Assembly (NCBI RefSeq): GCF_027532945.1 | Contig: NZ_JAPZTZ010000003.1 | Location: forward strand, 248,001 to 312,000 | DNA length: 64,000 nt | DNA from: Phreatobacter sp. | GTDB lineage: Bacteria; Pseudomonadota; Alphaproteobacteria; Rhizobiales; Phreatobacteraceae | Direction of reading: 5' to 3' | Part shown: positions 50,916-60,400 of the stretch, piece by piece | How the letters are laid out: each line of letters begins with the position of its first letter | Numbering within the stretch: position 1 is the stretch's first letter | Notes under the pieces: generated by a model | What the model was told of the DNA's origin: nothing | What the model saw: only the letters and a program-made list of their open reading frames with translations | The model's database searches: none | Position numbers and translations under genes: made by a program

Positions 50916-53900
50916 TCATGTCACCACCTCGCTCTCGTCTCGCTGACGGCGCGACACGAGCGCGATCAGCGCCGGGAGGATGATGAGGATGAGGAAGGGA
51001 GCGACCAGGATACCGCCCACCACGACGAAGGCGAGCGGGCGCTGCACCTGGCTGCCGATGCCGGTGTTGAGCGCCGCCGGCAGCAGGCCGACGCAAGCTG
51101 CGACGCAGGTGATGAGCACCGGCCGCATGCGGACCCTGCCGCATTCGATCGCCGCCTCGATGCGATCGCGACCCGCCCCGACAAGGCTGTTGAAATAGGA
51201 GATGACGATGATGCCCTCCATCACCGACACGCCGACCAGCGCGATGAAGCCGATGGCGGCGGAGACGCCGAAGGGCGTGCCGGTCAGCACCAGCGAGAAG
51301 ATGCCGCCGACCATGGCAAGCGGCACGACCGAAAGCGCGAGCAGCGTGTCGACAATGGAGTTGAAGTTGGCGAAGAGCAGGAAGGCGATGAGCAGCAGGG
51401 TGATCGGCACGACCACCTGGAGGCGGGCGATGGCGTTCTGCAGGTTCTCGAACTCCCCGGCCCATTCCATACGCATGCCGGCGGGCAGTTGGACCTGCTC
51501 GGCCATCTTGGTCTGCGCCTCCTGAATCGCCGATCCAAGGTCGCGGTCGCGCACGGAGAAGCGGATCGGGATGTAGCGCTGCTGCTGCTCGCGATAAATG
51601 GCGGCGGCACCGGAGACGAGGTTGACGGACGCCACTTCGCTGAGCGGGATCTGCGTGACCGTCCCGGACGCATCCACTGCGCCGATGCGCAGGTTGAGGA
51701 TGGCCTCGGGGCTCTGGCGGAACTCTGGCGCGAGGCGGACGATGATGGGGAAGCGCCGGTCGCTACCGGGCTCGAAGAAGTCACCGGGCGTGTCGCCGCC
51801 GATGGCGGTCCGGATCGCGGTGTTGATGTCACCGGGGCTGAGGCCGTAGCGCCCGGCGGCGAGCCGGTCGATGCGGATGGTCAGCGTCGGCTGGCCGAGC
51901 ACGGTGAAGACGGCGAGGTCGTCGATGCCGCGCACGCTGGCGAGGACGCGGCGCACCCTCTCGGCCTGTTCGGTGGCGACCTCGAGATTGTTGCCGAAGA
52001 GCTTGATGGCGTTCTCGCCCTTCACGCCCGAGGCGGCCTCGGAGACGTTGTCCTCGAGATATTGCGAGAAGTTGAAGTCGACGCCGGGGAATTCCCGCGA
52101 GAGCCGCGCGAGCATCTGCTCGACGAGCTTGTTCTTGTCGACGCCCTGGCGCCATTGCTCAGGCGGCTTGAGGGGCGTGAAGAACTCGACATTGTTGAAG
52201 CCGGCGACTTCGGTGCCGTCGTCGGTGCGGCCCTGCTGGGAGACGACGCTCTGCACTTCCGGATAGCTTGCGATCACCCGCCGGATGCGATTGGCGTAGA
52301 GGTTGCCCTCCTCCAGCGAGATGGTCGGATTGAGGGTGGCGCGGATCCAGAGGTTGCCCTCTTCCAGCTTCGGCAGGAATTCGAGTCCCAGGGTGCGGCC
52401 GGCGAGCAGCGACACGGCGAGCAGAACGACTGCGCAGACCATGGTGATGCCGCGATGCGCCACGGCCCGGGCGAGCATCGGCTCGTAGACGGCGCGGATG
52501 CCGCGAACGATGAAGGTTTCCTTCTCGGACAGGTGCCCCCGCAGCAGGAAGACGGCGAGGGCCGGCGTGACGAAGAAGGCGCAGATCAGGCCGCCCGAGA
52601 GCGCATAGGCATAGGTCTTCGCCATGGGCGAGAAGATGTGCCCTTCGACGCCCTGCATGGTGAAGAGCGGCAGGAAGCTCGTCACAATGATGAGGCAGGA
52701 GAAGATGATCGCCGTGCCCACCTGATTGGAGGCGGTCAGGATCGTGTGGATGCGGCCGCGCAGGTCGGTGGCGGCATCCTCCTTGATCCCGTGCTTCTCC
52801 TTCTCGTGACTTCGTTCGGAGAGCATGCGGAAGATGTTCTCGGTCATGATGACCGCGGCATCGACGATGAGGCCGAAATCGACCGCGCCGACCGAGAGAA
52901 GGTTGGCGGATTCCCCCCTCACGACCATGAACGTCACGGCGAAGGCGAGCGCGAAGGGAATGGTCAGCGCAACAATGACCGCCGAGCGGAAATTGCCGAG
53001 GAACAGCCACTGCACGATGAAGATCAGCGCGATGCCGAAGGACGCGCTGTGCAGCACCGTATGGGTGGTGATGTCGATGAGTTCCTTGCGGTCGTAGATG
53101 CGCTCGATCCTGACACCGGGCGGCAGCACGCCGCCGTTGTTGATCCGGGCCACCTCGGCGAGGACGCGCTCGATGGTCGGGCGGCTCTGCTCGCCGCGGC
53201 GCATGAGGACGATGCCCTGGACAATGTCGTCGTCGTTGTTCTGGCCGGCAATGCCGAGGCGCGTCTTGTGGCCGATGGAGACCGTGGCGATGTCGCGCAC
53301 GCGGACGGGGGTCGTGCCGGCATTGGCGACGAAGGTGTCCGCAATGTCCTCGATCGAAGAGATGAGGCCGACGCCGCGGATGACGCCGGATTGCGCCCCG
53401 AGCGACACGGTGTTGCCGCCGACATTCTGGTTGGAGTTCTGCAGCGCCGTCATCAGCTGCGGCATGGTCAGGCCATAGGCGAGCAGCTTGTTGAAATCGA
53501 CGGTGACCTCATAGGCCTTGCTCTTGCCGCCCCAGCCGATGGCGTCGACGACGCCGGGGATGGAGCGGAAGCGGCGCTGAAGCACCCAGTTCTGCAGGGT
53601 GTTGAGATCGGTGACGGAATAGTCGGGCGGCCCGACGAGCCGGTATCGGAAGATTTCGCCGATGGGGCTGAGCGGGGAGATCTGCGGCTGGGCGCCGTTC
53701 GGCAGGCCGGAGAGCAGCGACAGCTGGTTCAGGACGCGCTGGAGCGCCACCTCGTAGGTGACGTCATAGGTGAACTGCAGCTTCACGTCCGACAGGCCGA
53801 AGACGGAGGTCGTGCGGATCAGCCTGAGGTTCTGCAGGCCCGCGGTGACCGATTCGATCGGCACGGTGATGTAGCGCTCGATCTCCTCGGAGGAGAGCCC

Positions 53901-54059
53901 TGGCGCCTGGGTGATGACGTTCACCATCGGCGGCACCGGGTCAGGATAGGCCTCGATGTTGAGCCGCATGAAGGCAATCGAGCCGGCGAGGCACAGGACG
54001 CCGGCGAGCAGGACCATCAGGATCCGCTGCGTCAGGGCGAACTCGAAGATCTTGTTCAT
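50916..54059 (-). CDS. RND efflux pump, heavy-metal (CzcA/CusA) type
   Basis: A 1047-residue inner-membrane pump with twelve expected membrane segments and two large periplasmic domains. It begins KIFEFALTQRILMVLLAGVL. The fourth-helix segment GAVDFGLIVDAAVIMTENIF matches the Asp-Asp-Glu signature of the heavy-metal efflux group, and the early segments YITVPIESVTAGL and GGKSKAYEV are also family features. It exports metal ions or similar substrates by proton exchange. It lies 13 bases after the adaptor gene, in the order adaptor, pump, channel. The metal is not determined. Confidence 0.93.
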   Translation of the reverse strand: MNKIFEFALTQRILMVLLAGVLCLAGSIAFMRLNIEAYPDPVPPMVNVITQAPGLSSEEIERYITVPIESVTAGLQNLRLIRTTSVFGLSDVKLQFTYDVTYEVALQRVLNQLSLLSGLPNGAQPQISPLSPIGEIFRYRLVGPPDYSVTDLNTLQNWVLQRRFRSIPGVVDAIGWGGKSKAYEVTVDFNKLLAYGLTMPQLMTALQNSNQNVGGNTVSLGAQSGVIRGVGLISSIEDIADTFVANAGTTPVRVRDIATVSIGHKTRLGIAGQNNDDDIVQGIVLMRRGEQSRPTIERVLAEVARINNGGVLPPGVRIERIYDRKELIDITTHTVLHSASFGIALIFIVQWLFLGNFRSAVIVALTIPFALAFAVTFMVVRGESANLLSVGAVDFGLIVDAAVIMTENIFRMLSERSHEKEKHGIKEDAATDLRGRIHTILTASNQVGTAIIFSCLIIVTSFLPLFTMQGVEGHIFSPMAKTYAYALSGGLICAFFVTPALAVFLLRGHLSEKETFIVRGIRAVYEPMLARAVAHRGITMVCAVVLLAVSLLAGRTLGLEFLPKLEEGNLWIRATLNPTISLEEGNLYANRIRRVIASYPEVQSVVSQQGRTDDGTEVAGFNNVEFFTPLKPPEQWRQGVDKNKLVEQMLARLSREFPGVDFNFSQYLEDNVSEAASGVKGENAIKLFGNNLEVATEQAERVRRVLASVRGIDDLAVFTVLGQPTLTIRIDRLAAGRYGLSPGDINTAIRTAIGGDTPGDFFEPGSDRRFPIIVRLAPEFRQSPEAILNLRIGAVDASGTVTQIPLSEVASVNLVSGAAAIYREQQQRYIPIRFSVRDRDLGSAIQEAQTKMAEQVQLPAGMRMEWAGEFENLQNAIARLQVVVPITLLLIAFLLFANFNSIVDTLLALSVVPLAMVGGIFSLVLTGTPFGVSAAIGFIALVGVSVMEGIIVISYFNSLVGAGRDRIEAAIECGRVRMRPVLITCVAACVGLLPAALNTGIGSQVQRPLAFVVVGGILVAPFLILIILPALIALVSRRQRDESEVVT

Positions 54060-54072
54060 GATCCCGGCCCGG

Positions 54073-55326
54073 TCAGCGGCGGAAGGCGGCGGTCATCTGG
54101 TCGATGAAGAGCGCCCCCCGGACGACGACCTCCTCGCCAACCCTAACGCCCTCGACGATCTGCACCTGATCACCGTCGGTGATGCCCGGCGTGACGCGGC
54201 GAAGCTCCGCCGTTTTGTCGGGATGGGCGACCCAGAGGCGGGCGATGGGGCCTTCGTAGATGAGGGCGTTGCGGGGCACGGCGGGCGCCGTCACCGCCTG
54301 GCCCACCTGGATCGTCACGCTGGCGAACATCTGCTGCTTCAGCACGCCCTGCGGATTGTCGACCGTTGCTCGGACGAGAAGCCGCTTCGAGGTCGCGTCA
54401 ATGCTGGCGCTGATGAAGTCGAGGCGGGCGGCGAAGGCCTGATTGCGCAGGGCGATGATGCGGAACTCGACCGGCGCACCGCGGCGCACGCGCGGCACAT
54501 CCTCCTCGCGGACGAAGATGTTGAGCCAGAGCGTGTCGAGATCGTCGATGACGAAAACCGGTTCGCCGCCGCCGGAGAGGAACTGGCCTGGGCTGACGCG
54601 CCGCGTGACGACGGTGCCGTCGGCGGGCGCAGGGATCGCGATCTCCGGGTTGATGCGGCGATCGGCGCGGAAGCTGGCGATCTCGGCATCGGTCTTGCCG
54701 AAAAGGCGCAGGCGGTTCTCGAGGGCCTCCAGCCCCGTCACGGCCGCGCGATGGTCGGCGCGGGCATTGTCGAGGTCGGCACGGGCCTGGTCGACGTCGC
54801 GCTGCGGCGCCGCCCGGCCCGCCAGAAGATCGTTCTGGCGCTTCTCGTTGATCTCGGCGAGGCGGAGTTGCGCGACCGCCTTGTCGAGATTGGAGATGGC
54901 GGCGACGAACTCGTTCTGGGTCTGCACCATTTCGTTGGCGAGCATGAACAGCAGCGGCTGGCCGCGGCGCACCACGTCGCCGGCGATGACCGGCACGCGG
55001 GTGGTGCGGCCGGCATAGGGCGAGATGACCGGGACGGCGCTGTTCTCGTCGATCGCGAGACGGCCTTCGGTGAGGATCTGTTCGCGGAAGCTGCGGGGCT
55101 CGACCTTGGTGAGCACGAAGGTCGACCAGTCAGCCTCGGAGATGCGGAACCGGCCGTCGACGCGGGTGACGCGATCAGGCGCCTCCGCCGGCGATTCGGC
55201 CGGCTTCGACGAGCCGAAAAGGCGGCCGAAGAAGGACAGATCGACGGCCTGGGCGCCGGAGGCGGCCGCGGACATGCCGAGGACGACCAGCGCCGGGAGC
55301 CAGAGGGAGCGGAATTTCGGCAGCAA
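54073..55326 (-). CDS. Efflux RND periplasmic adaptor, CzcB/CusB-like
   Basis: A 417-residue protein that appears to start at TTG (55326), because this start gives a good signal peptide (SLWLPALVVLGMSAAASG then AQA). A lipoyl-like region (VISPYAGRTTRVPVIAGDVV) is split by a helical hairpin with NLDKAVAQLRLAEINEKR, and beta-barrel domains follow (SPGQFLSGGGEPVFVID). It links pump and outer-membrane channel. It is first in the efflux operon. There is no metal-binding His-rich tail. Confidence 0.9.
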   Translation of the reverse strand: MLPKFRSLWLPALVVLGMSAAASGAQAVDLSFFGRLFGSSKPAESPAEAPDRVTRVDGRFRISEADWSTFVLTKVEPRSFREQILTEGRLAIDENSAVPVISPYAGRTTRVPVIAGDVVRRGQPLLFMLANEMVQTQNEFVAAISNLDKAVAQLRLAEINEKRQNDLLAGRAAPQRDVDQARADLDNARADHRAAVTGLEALENRLRLFGKTDAEIASFRADRRINPEIAIPAPADGTVVTRRVSPGQFLSGGGEPVFVIDDLDTLWLNIFVREEDVPRVRRGAPVEFRIIALRNQAFAARLDFISASIDATSKRLLVRATVDNPQGVLKQQMFASVTIQVGQAVTAPAVPRNALIYEGPIARLWVAHPDKTAELRRVTPGITDGDQVQIVEGVRVGEEVVVRGALFIDQMTAAFRR

Positions 55327-55473
55327 GGTCGGGCACTTTCGCGTCGAGAAGGACCGCCTCGGCGATTGGCCGGCAGCGGCTTTCCACTAGCCGGTATCGG
55401 CCAAACGGTCAAAACGATCAATCAGCACATTCACGCACAGCAACACGCTACCGCGAGGCGGTTTTGTCGGCCC

Positions 55474-56574
55474 TCAGGCCGCCACGCCCGCGACCCGGTG
55501 GGCGAGGTTGTTGCAGTAGCCGCGCGGGTTCCAGGGCGCGGTATCGAGCGGTTGCTCGCGACCAGCGAGGTCCCGGGCCACGGCGACGAGCGTCACGGGC
55601 CCTCTGGTAACGGTCAGCGCGGCCGAGAAGCGGCGCCAGGCGAAGGGTTCGCCGGTCGGTGCCAGATTCGCCTCGGTCCAGCTGGCGCCGCCATCGGCGG
55701 AGACGCGCACGCCCGCGACGGGCGTCGCGCCCGACCAGGCCCAGCCCGCGACGGCGAGCGGGGCTTTGGACCCATGGGTGAAGCCCGCCGCTGGCGTGGT
55801 GATCAGCGACTTCACGGGCATGTCGGTGATCACGGCGAAACCGGCCGGATCGACGGCCTCGCCCGGCCCGAGAGGCGTCACGGGAAGCCGGTAATCCGTG
55901 CCGCGCATCTTCTCGCCGTCATGCTCGCGGTCGCGGATCTCGAGGCGGTCCAGCCATTTCTGCCAGGCCGATCCGGGATAGCCGGGCACGACCACCCGCA
56001 GCGGTCCACCATGAAGAGCTGGCAGCGGTGCGCCATTCATGGCGAAGGCGAGAAGCGTTTCGGGGGCGAGCGCCTTGGCGATGGGAATGCCGCGCGACAG
56101 GGCGGGCTTGCCAGGCGCCGTGAGGCTGCGATCGGGGCTGTGATGGGCGGTGTAGACGGCCGCTTCGGTAAGTCCCGCCCGCTGCAGGACGTCGCGCATC
56201 CGCACACCCGTCCAGCGGGCGCAGCCGACGGCGCCATCACGCCATTGCGCGCCGGAGACGGGCGGCGAGAGGAAGGCGCGGCCGTTGCCGGCGCATTCGA
56301 GGACAGCGCTCAGGTCTACGACGGGAAAGTCGCGGGCGAGGTCGGTAAGGCTGAGGGACAACGGCTGGCGTACCTCGCCGGTCACCTCCAGACGCCAGGC
56401 CTCGGGGGCGCCGATGGCGGGCATATCGCCGTTGTTGCGGACGAAAAAGGCCTCGTCCGGGGTCAGTTCGGGGTCAAGCGCCGCGGCATCCGGCTCGCCG
56501 TTCAGCGCGTCGTCCTCGAGCCAGCGCAGGCGCGGCTTGCTGGCGAAGACGGCATCGGGCGCCGGATGCGGCAT
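55474..56574 (-). CDS. Sulfite oxidase family molybdopterin enzyme
   Basis: The ATG at 56574 gives 366 residues. The molybdenum-ligand cysteine is in VLECAGNGRAFL near residue 94, and the family segments VRMRDVLQRAGL, AFAMNGAPLPALHGGPLRVV and GYPGSAWQKWLDRLEI are present. A C-terminal dimerisation domain follows (VAGWAWSGATPVAGVRVSAD). No heme domain and no clear signal peptide are seen, so it may be cytoplasmic with an unknown electron acceptor. The substrate may be sulfite or another oxyanion. It lies downstream of the DUF1636 gene, with a strong hairpin between. Confidence 0.88.
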   Translation of the reverse strand: MPHPAPDAVFASKPRLRWLEDDALNGEPDAAALDPELTPDEAFFVRNNGDMPAIGAPEAWRLEVTGEVRQPLSLSLTDLARDFPVVDLSAVLECAGNGRAFLSPPVSGAQWRDGAVGCARWTGVRMRDVLQRAGLTEAAVYTAHHSPDRSLTAPGKPALSRGIPIAKALAPETLLAFAMNGAPLPALHGGPLRVVVPGYPGSAWQKWLDRLEIRDREHDGEKMRGTDYRLPVTPLGPGEAVDPAGFAVITDMPVKSLITTPAAGFTHGSKAPLAVAGWAWSGATPVAGVRVSADGGASWTEANLAPTGEPFAWRRFSAALTVTRGPVTLVAVARDLAGREQPLDTAPWNPRGYCNNLAHRVAGVAA

Positions 56575-56670
56575 GCGGGGGTGACCTCGTGCGGAAGCTG
56601 CCGGCGAGCCTAGCCGGGCACCCGCCGGGGTGCCAGCCCCGGGCCCGCCGGAGGAGAACGGCGTTTCGTC

Positions 56671-56713
56671 ACGCCCCGCGTCCGGAGATGCTTGATCTCC
56701 GGACGCGGGGCGT
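56671..56713. terminator. Perfect 19-pair hairpin between DUF1636 and the sulfite-oxidase-like gene
   Basis: The arm at 56671-56689 (ACGCCCCGCG onward) is exactly complementary to that at 56695-56713, with loop GCTTG. It lies 12 bases past the stop of the DUF1636 gene on the minus strand. No T-run follows on either strand, so it may stop or limit read-through or protect RNA ends. Confidence 0.55.
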
Positions 56714-56725
56714 CGGGGGATCGGC

Positions 56726-57139
56726 TCAAGCCGGGGCGCCGCCATCGTCCGGCGACCAGTCCGGCGGCGGCACGCGGGCGATGATGCCGCGGCGCATCGC
56801 CTCCGGCCGGTCGCGCCAGGGAACGAAGCCGTGGGGGGCCTCGGCGCAGGCCCTGGCCATGGCGACGACGTCACCGGCGTCGCGTTCGGGATCGAGGTCG
56901 CCGAAGACGAAGGTGTAGCCACCGGCGGCCGACAGCGACACCGTGCAGATGCGCTTGCAGACGCTGAGGCATTGGGTCGGCCGAACGCGGCAGTCCGTTC
57001 CCTCGGCGGCGCTCGCCACGGCCTCGTAGAGCCGGCGGCCGGGCGCATCGGCGAGGTCGCTGCCGGCGCTGCGGCAGGATGTGCAGACGGTGACGATGAC
57101 CGGCCCGGCGGGACGGTCAGGGGATGGGGTGGTGGTCAC
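56726..57139 (-). CDS. DUF1636 family protein under cobalamin riboswitch
   Basis: A 137-residue protein (GTG start) with a cysteine pattern typical of the family: CTSCR near residue 19, a Cys near 50 and CLSVCKRIC near 57-65. This resembles thioredoxin-like ferredoxins and suggests an iron-sulfur cluster or another metal. DUF1636 genes are often near cobalamin genes. Here a cobalamin riboswitch lies about 115 bases upstream on the same strand, so the protein is made when vitamin B12 is scarce. Function unknown; a role in cobalt or B12 metabolism is likely. Confidence 0.82.
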   Translation of the reverse strand: MTTTPSPDRPAGPVIVTVCTSCRSAGSDLADAPGRRLYEAVASAAEGTDCRVRPTQCLSVCKRICTVSLSAAGGYTFVFGDLDPERDAGDVVAMARACAEAPHGFVPWRDRPEAMRRGIIARVPPPDWSPDDGGAPA

Positions 57140-57254
57140 GATGCAATGTCCCGGCGCCGCGGCGCCAGATGCCAGCCCTGACGGTCGAGGCCCGGCATTC
57201 GGCCTCGCCAGCGCGCAACCCGTGCTCCCCGCCGGCTTGCGTCCATCAGCAGCG

Positions 57255-57450
57255 ATATGAGCAGCCGGTCTCCTGGCTCGCGACTAGGGGCGCCCCGCCA
57301 TCCTTCCCGGCCTTTCGGCCAGTGGCTCACGGCAAGGGCTCGTCGCCTACAGTTGCGGGGGCAGCCGCGGCTTCGGGAAACCCCTCACCGCATTCCCGTT
57401 TCACCCGCCGGGGCGGGCACTGCTCGGGCCGGACAGTGCCACGACCCTGC
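57255..57450 (-). promoter_or_regulatory. Cobalamin riboswitch
   Basis: Read on the minus strand, the region contains in order the conserved blocks GGGAA-GCGGTGAGG, the B12-box region GCTGCCCCCGCAACTGTA, GAGCC-CCACTGG, and finally GCGAGCCAGGAGACCGGC. These are the hallmarks of cobalamin riboswitches. It lies between the carboxylase stop and the DUF1636 start, and reads toward DUF1636. Confidence 0.92.
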
Positions 57451-57471
57451 CGCCGGCTCAAGCCGCCGGTG

Positions 57472-60400
57472 TCAGCGGGCCGGCACGAAGGGGCGGCGCT
57501 TGCCCTCCGGCCGGGCCGCGGGCGCTGCCGAGGCAAGGGCCCTGAGGATCCAGTGGCGCGTGTCGGCGGGATCGATGACCGCGTCGATCTCGAGGAAGGC
57601 GGCCATGCTGGTGGCCTTGCCCTTCTCATAGAGCGCGTCGACGTGCCGGCGATAGGTGGCCTCGCGCTCCGCCGGGTCTTCGATCGCCGCGAGTTCGTTG
57701 CGATAGGCAAGGCGCACGGCGCCTTCCAGCCCCATGCCGCCGAATTCGCCGGTCGGCCAGGAGACGATGAAGACCGGCGCCTGGAACGAACCGGCAGCCA
57801 TGGCCTGCGCGCCGAGGCCATAGCCCTTGCGCAGCACCACGGTCATCAGCGGCACGGTGAGCGCTGCGCCCGACAGGAACATGCGGGAGACGCGGCGCAC
57901 CAGCGCCGTCTCCTCGGCCGGCGGGCCGACCATGAAGCCCGGCGTGTCGCAGAGGGAGAGGATCGGCAGGCCATGGGTCTCGCAGAGATCCATGAACCGC
58001 GCGCCCTTTTCGGCAGCCTCAGCATCGATGGCGCCACCGAGATGGCGGGGATTGTTGGCGATGAGGCCTATGGGCTTGCCGGCGATCCGCACCAGCGCGG
58101 TGATCATGCCGATGCCGTGGCGGGGCCGGAGTTCCAGCACCGAGCCCTCGTCGCAAAGAAGATCGATGACGGCGCGCACGTCATAGGCGCGCAGCCGGTT
58201 TGCGGGGATGGCGCGGCGCAACCGGTCCTGATCGGCCGCGGTCCAGCCGGCAACCGGACCCTGGAAATAGGCGAGGTAGCGCTTGGCGGCGGCCACCGCC
58301 TCCGCCTCGTCGGCGACAAGGATGTCGATGACGCCGTTCGGCTCCTGCACGCCGACCGGGCCGACCTCTTCCGGCGAGAAGACGCCGAGACCGCCGCCCT
58401 CGATCATGGCCGGGCCGCCCATGCCGAGATTGGCGTTTTCGGTGGCGATGATGACGTCGCAGCAGCCGGCGACAGCGGCATTGCCGGCGAAGCAACGGCC
58501 CGAGACGATGGCGATGGTCGGCGCCCGGCCGCTATGGCCGGCGAGCATCCGGAAGGTCGGCACGTCCAGGCCCGCGACGCCCATATAGTCGGTCTCGCCG
58601 GGACGGCCGCCGCCACCCTCGGCAAAGACGACGATGGGCAGGCGCTGCTCCTCGGCGAGGCGGAACATCCGGTCCATCTTCTTGTGGTTCATGAAGCCCT
58701 GGGTGCCGGCGAAGACCGTGTAGTCATAGGTCATCGCCATGCAGCGGCCGCCCTCCTCGCCGAAAAGGCCGGCATTGACCGTACCGAGGCCGCAGATGAG
58801 GCCGTCCGCCGGGCTCATCTCGCGCAGCTCCTCAAGGCTGCGACGGCGGCGCTGGGCGGCGAGAGCGAGCGCGCCGTATTCGATGAAGCTGCCGGGATCG
58901 CAGAGGTCGGCGATGTTCTCGCGCGCCGTGCACTGGCCGGTCTTGCGGCGGCGGGCGACGGCCTTGGGGCGACGGTGATCCTGGAGCGCGTCGTGGAGGT
59001 CGAGGACCTCCGCAAGGTCGGCGCGGATGGAGCCGGCGGCCTCCTCGCCGGTGTCGCCGGGACCATCGGCGGCGACATCGGCGGGTTCGATGAAGACCAG
59101 CGGATCGCCGGCATCGGCCTGATCGCCCGCGGCGAAGGCGAGGCCACGGACGAAGCCCGCCCGGTCGGCAACGACGACGTGCTCCATCTTCATCGCCTCG
59201 ATGACGGCGACCTCACGGCCGGCGGCGACCGCATCGCCCTCGGCAACGGCGATGGAGACGATCCGGCCGCTCATCGGGGCGATGACCGGTTCGGTCCCGG
59301 CGGGACCGGTGGCGACGGTCTTGGCGGCCGTGGCGCTGGCGGAAGCGGCGGCGAAGCGGGTCACGCGCGGCGCGGCGACGAGGGCCGCCGCATGGCGCTC
59401 GACAAAGGTGGTGTCGGCCCGGCCGGCGAGCACGTCCGGATCGGCAAGGAGCGCCTGGAGCACGGCGGTGTTGGTCTCGACCCCCTCGATGCGGAACTCG
59501 CTCAAGGCCCGGGCGCAGCGCGCCGCGGCCTCGGGCCAGCCGCCATCGGGCGCATGGGCGATGACCTTGGCGAGGAGGGAATCGTAGCCGGTGGAGGTGC
59601 GATAGCCGCTGCGCCCATAGGTCTCGACGCGGATGCCCGGCCCTCCCGGTGGATCGAAGGCGGCAAGCGTGCCGCCGGTCGGCGTGGCGCTGCCATCCGC
59701 CGCCATCCGCTCCATGTTGACGCGCACCTGCACGGCCGTGCCGCGCGGGGCGGGCGGCGCGCCGGCCAGGCCCAGATCGGCGAGCGACTGCCCCGCGGCG
59801 AGGCGGATCTGCGTCTTCACGAGATCGATGCCGGTCACCTCCTCGGTGACGGTGTGCTCGACCTGCAGGCGCGGATTGGCCTCCATGAAGACGAAGCGGC
59901 CCGCTGCCGGGTCGACGAGGAATTCCATCGTGGTCAGCGTCGTGACGCCGCCGGCGCGGGCGAGGGTCACCGCGGCATCGAGGATGCGGTCGCGCAGGGC
60001 CGGATCGAGCCCTGGGGCGGGGGCGATCTCGACGAGCTTCTGGTGGCGGCGCTGCAGGCTGCATTCGCGTTCGTGGAGGTGGCGGATGGCACCGGTATGG
60101 TCGCCGAGGATCTGCACCTCGACATGGCGGGCCGGCCGGATCAGTTCCTCGACATAGAGGCCATCGGCGCCGAAGCTTGCCTGCGCCTCCGAGGCCGCGC
60201 GGGCGAAGGCCTCGGCAAGGCCGGCAGGGCTCTCGACGACGCGCATGCCGCGTCCGCCCCCGCCGGCGAGCGCCTTGACCATGACCGGGCGGCCCCCCTG
60301 CCCCGCCATGAAGGCCTCGGCCTCCGCGAGCGAGGTGATGCCGGTGGTACCGGCGGCAAGCGGCACGCCGGCCTCGGCGGCGAGGCGACGGGCCGCGGCC

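Noticed and set aside
51489-54107. An 872-codon open frame on the plus strand
   Set aside because: It mirrors the RND pump gene in the opposite strand and its acidic, low-complexity composition gives no protein family.
57255-57450. Coding frames through the cobalamin riboswitch
   Set aside because: The conserved RNA blocks explain the sequence, and the frames have no ribosome site or motif.
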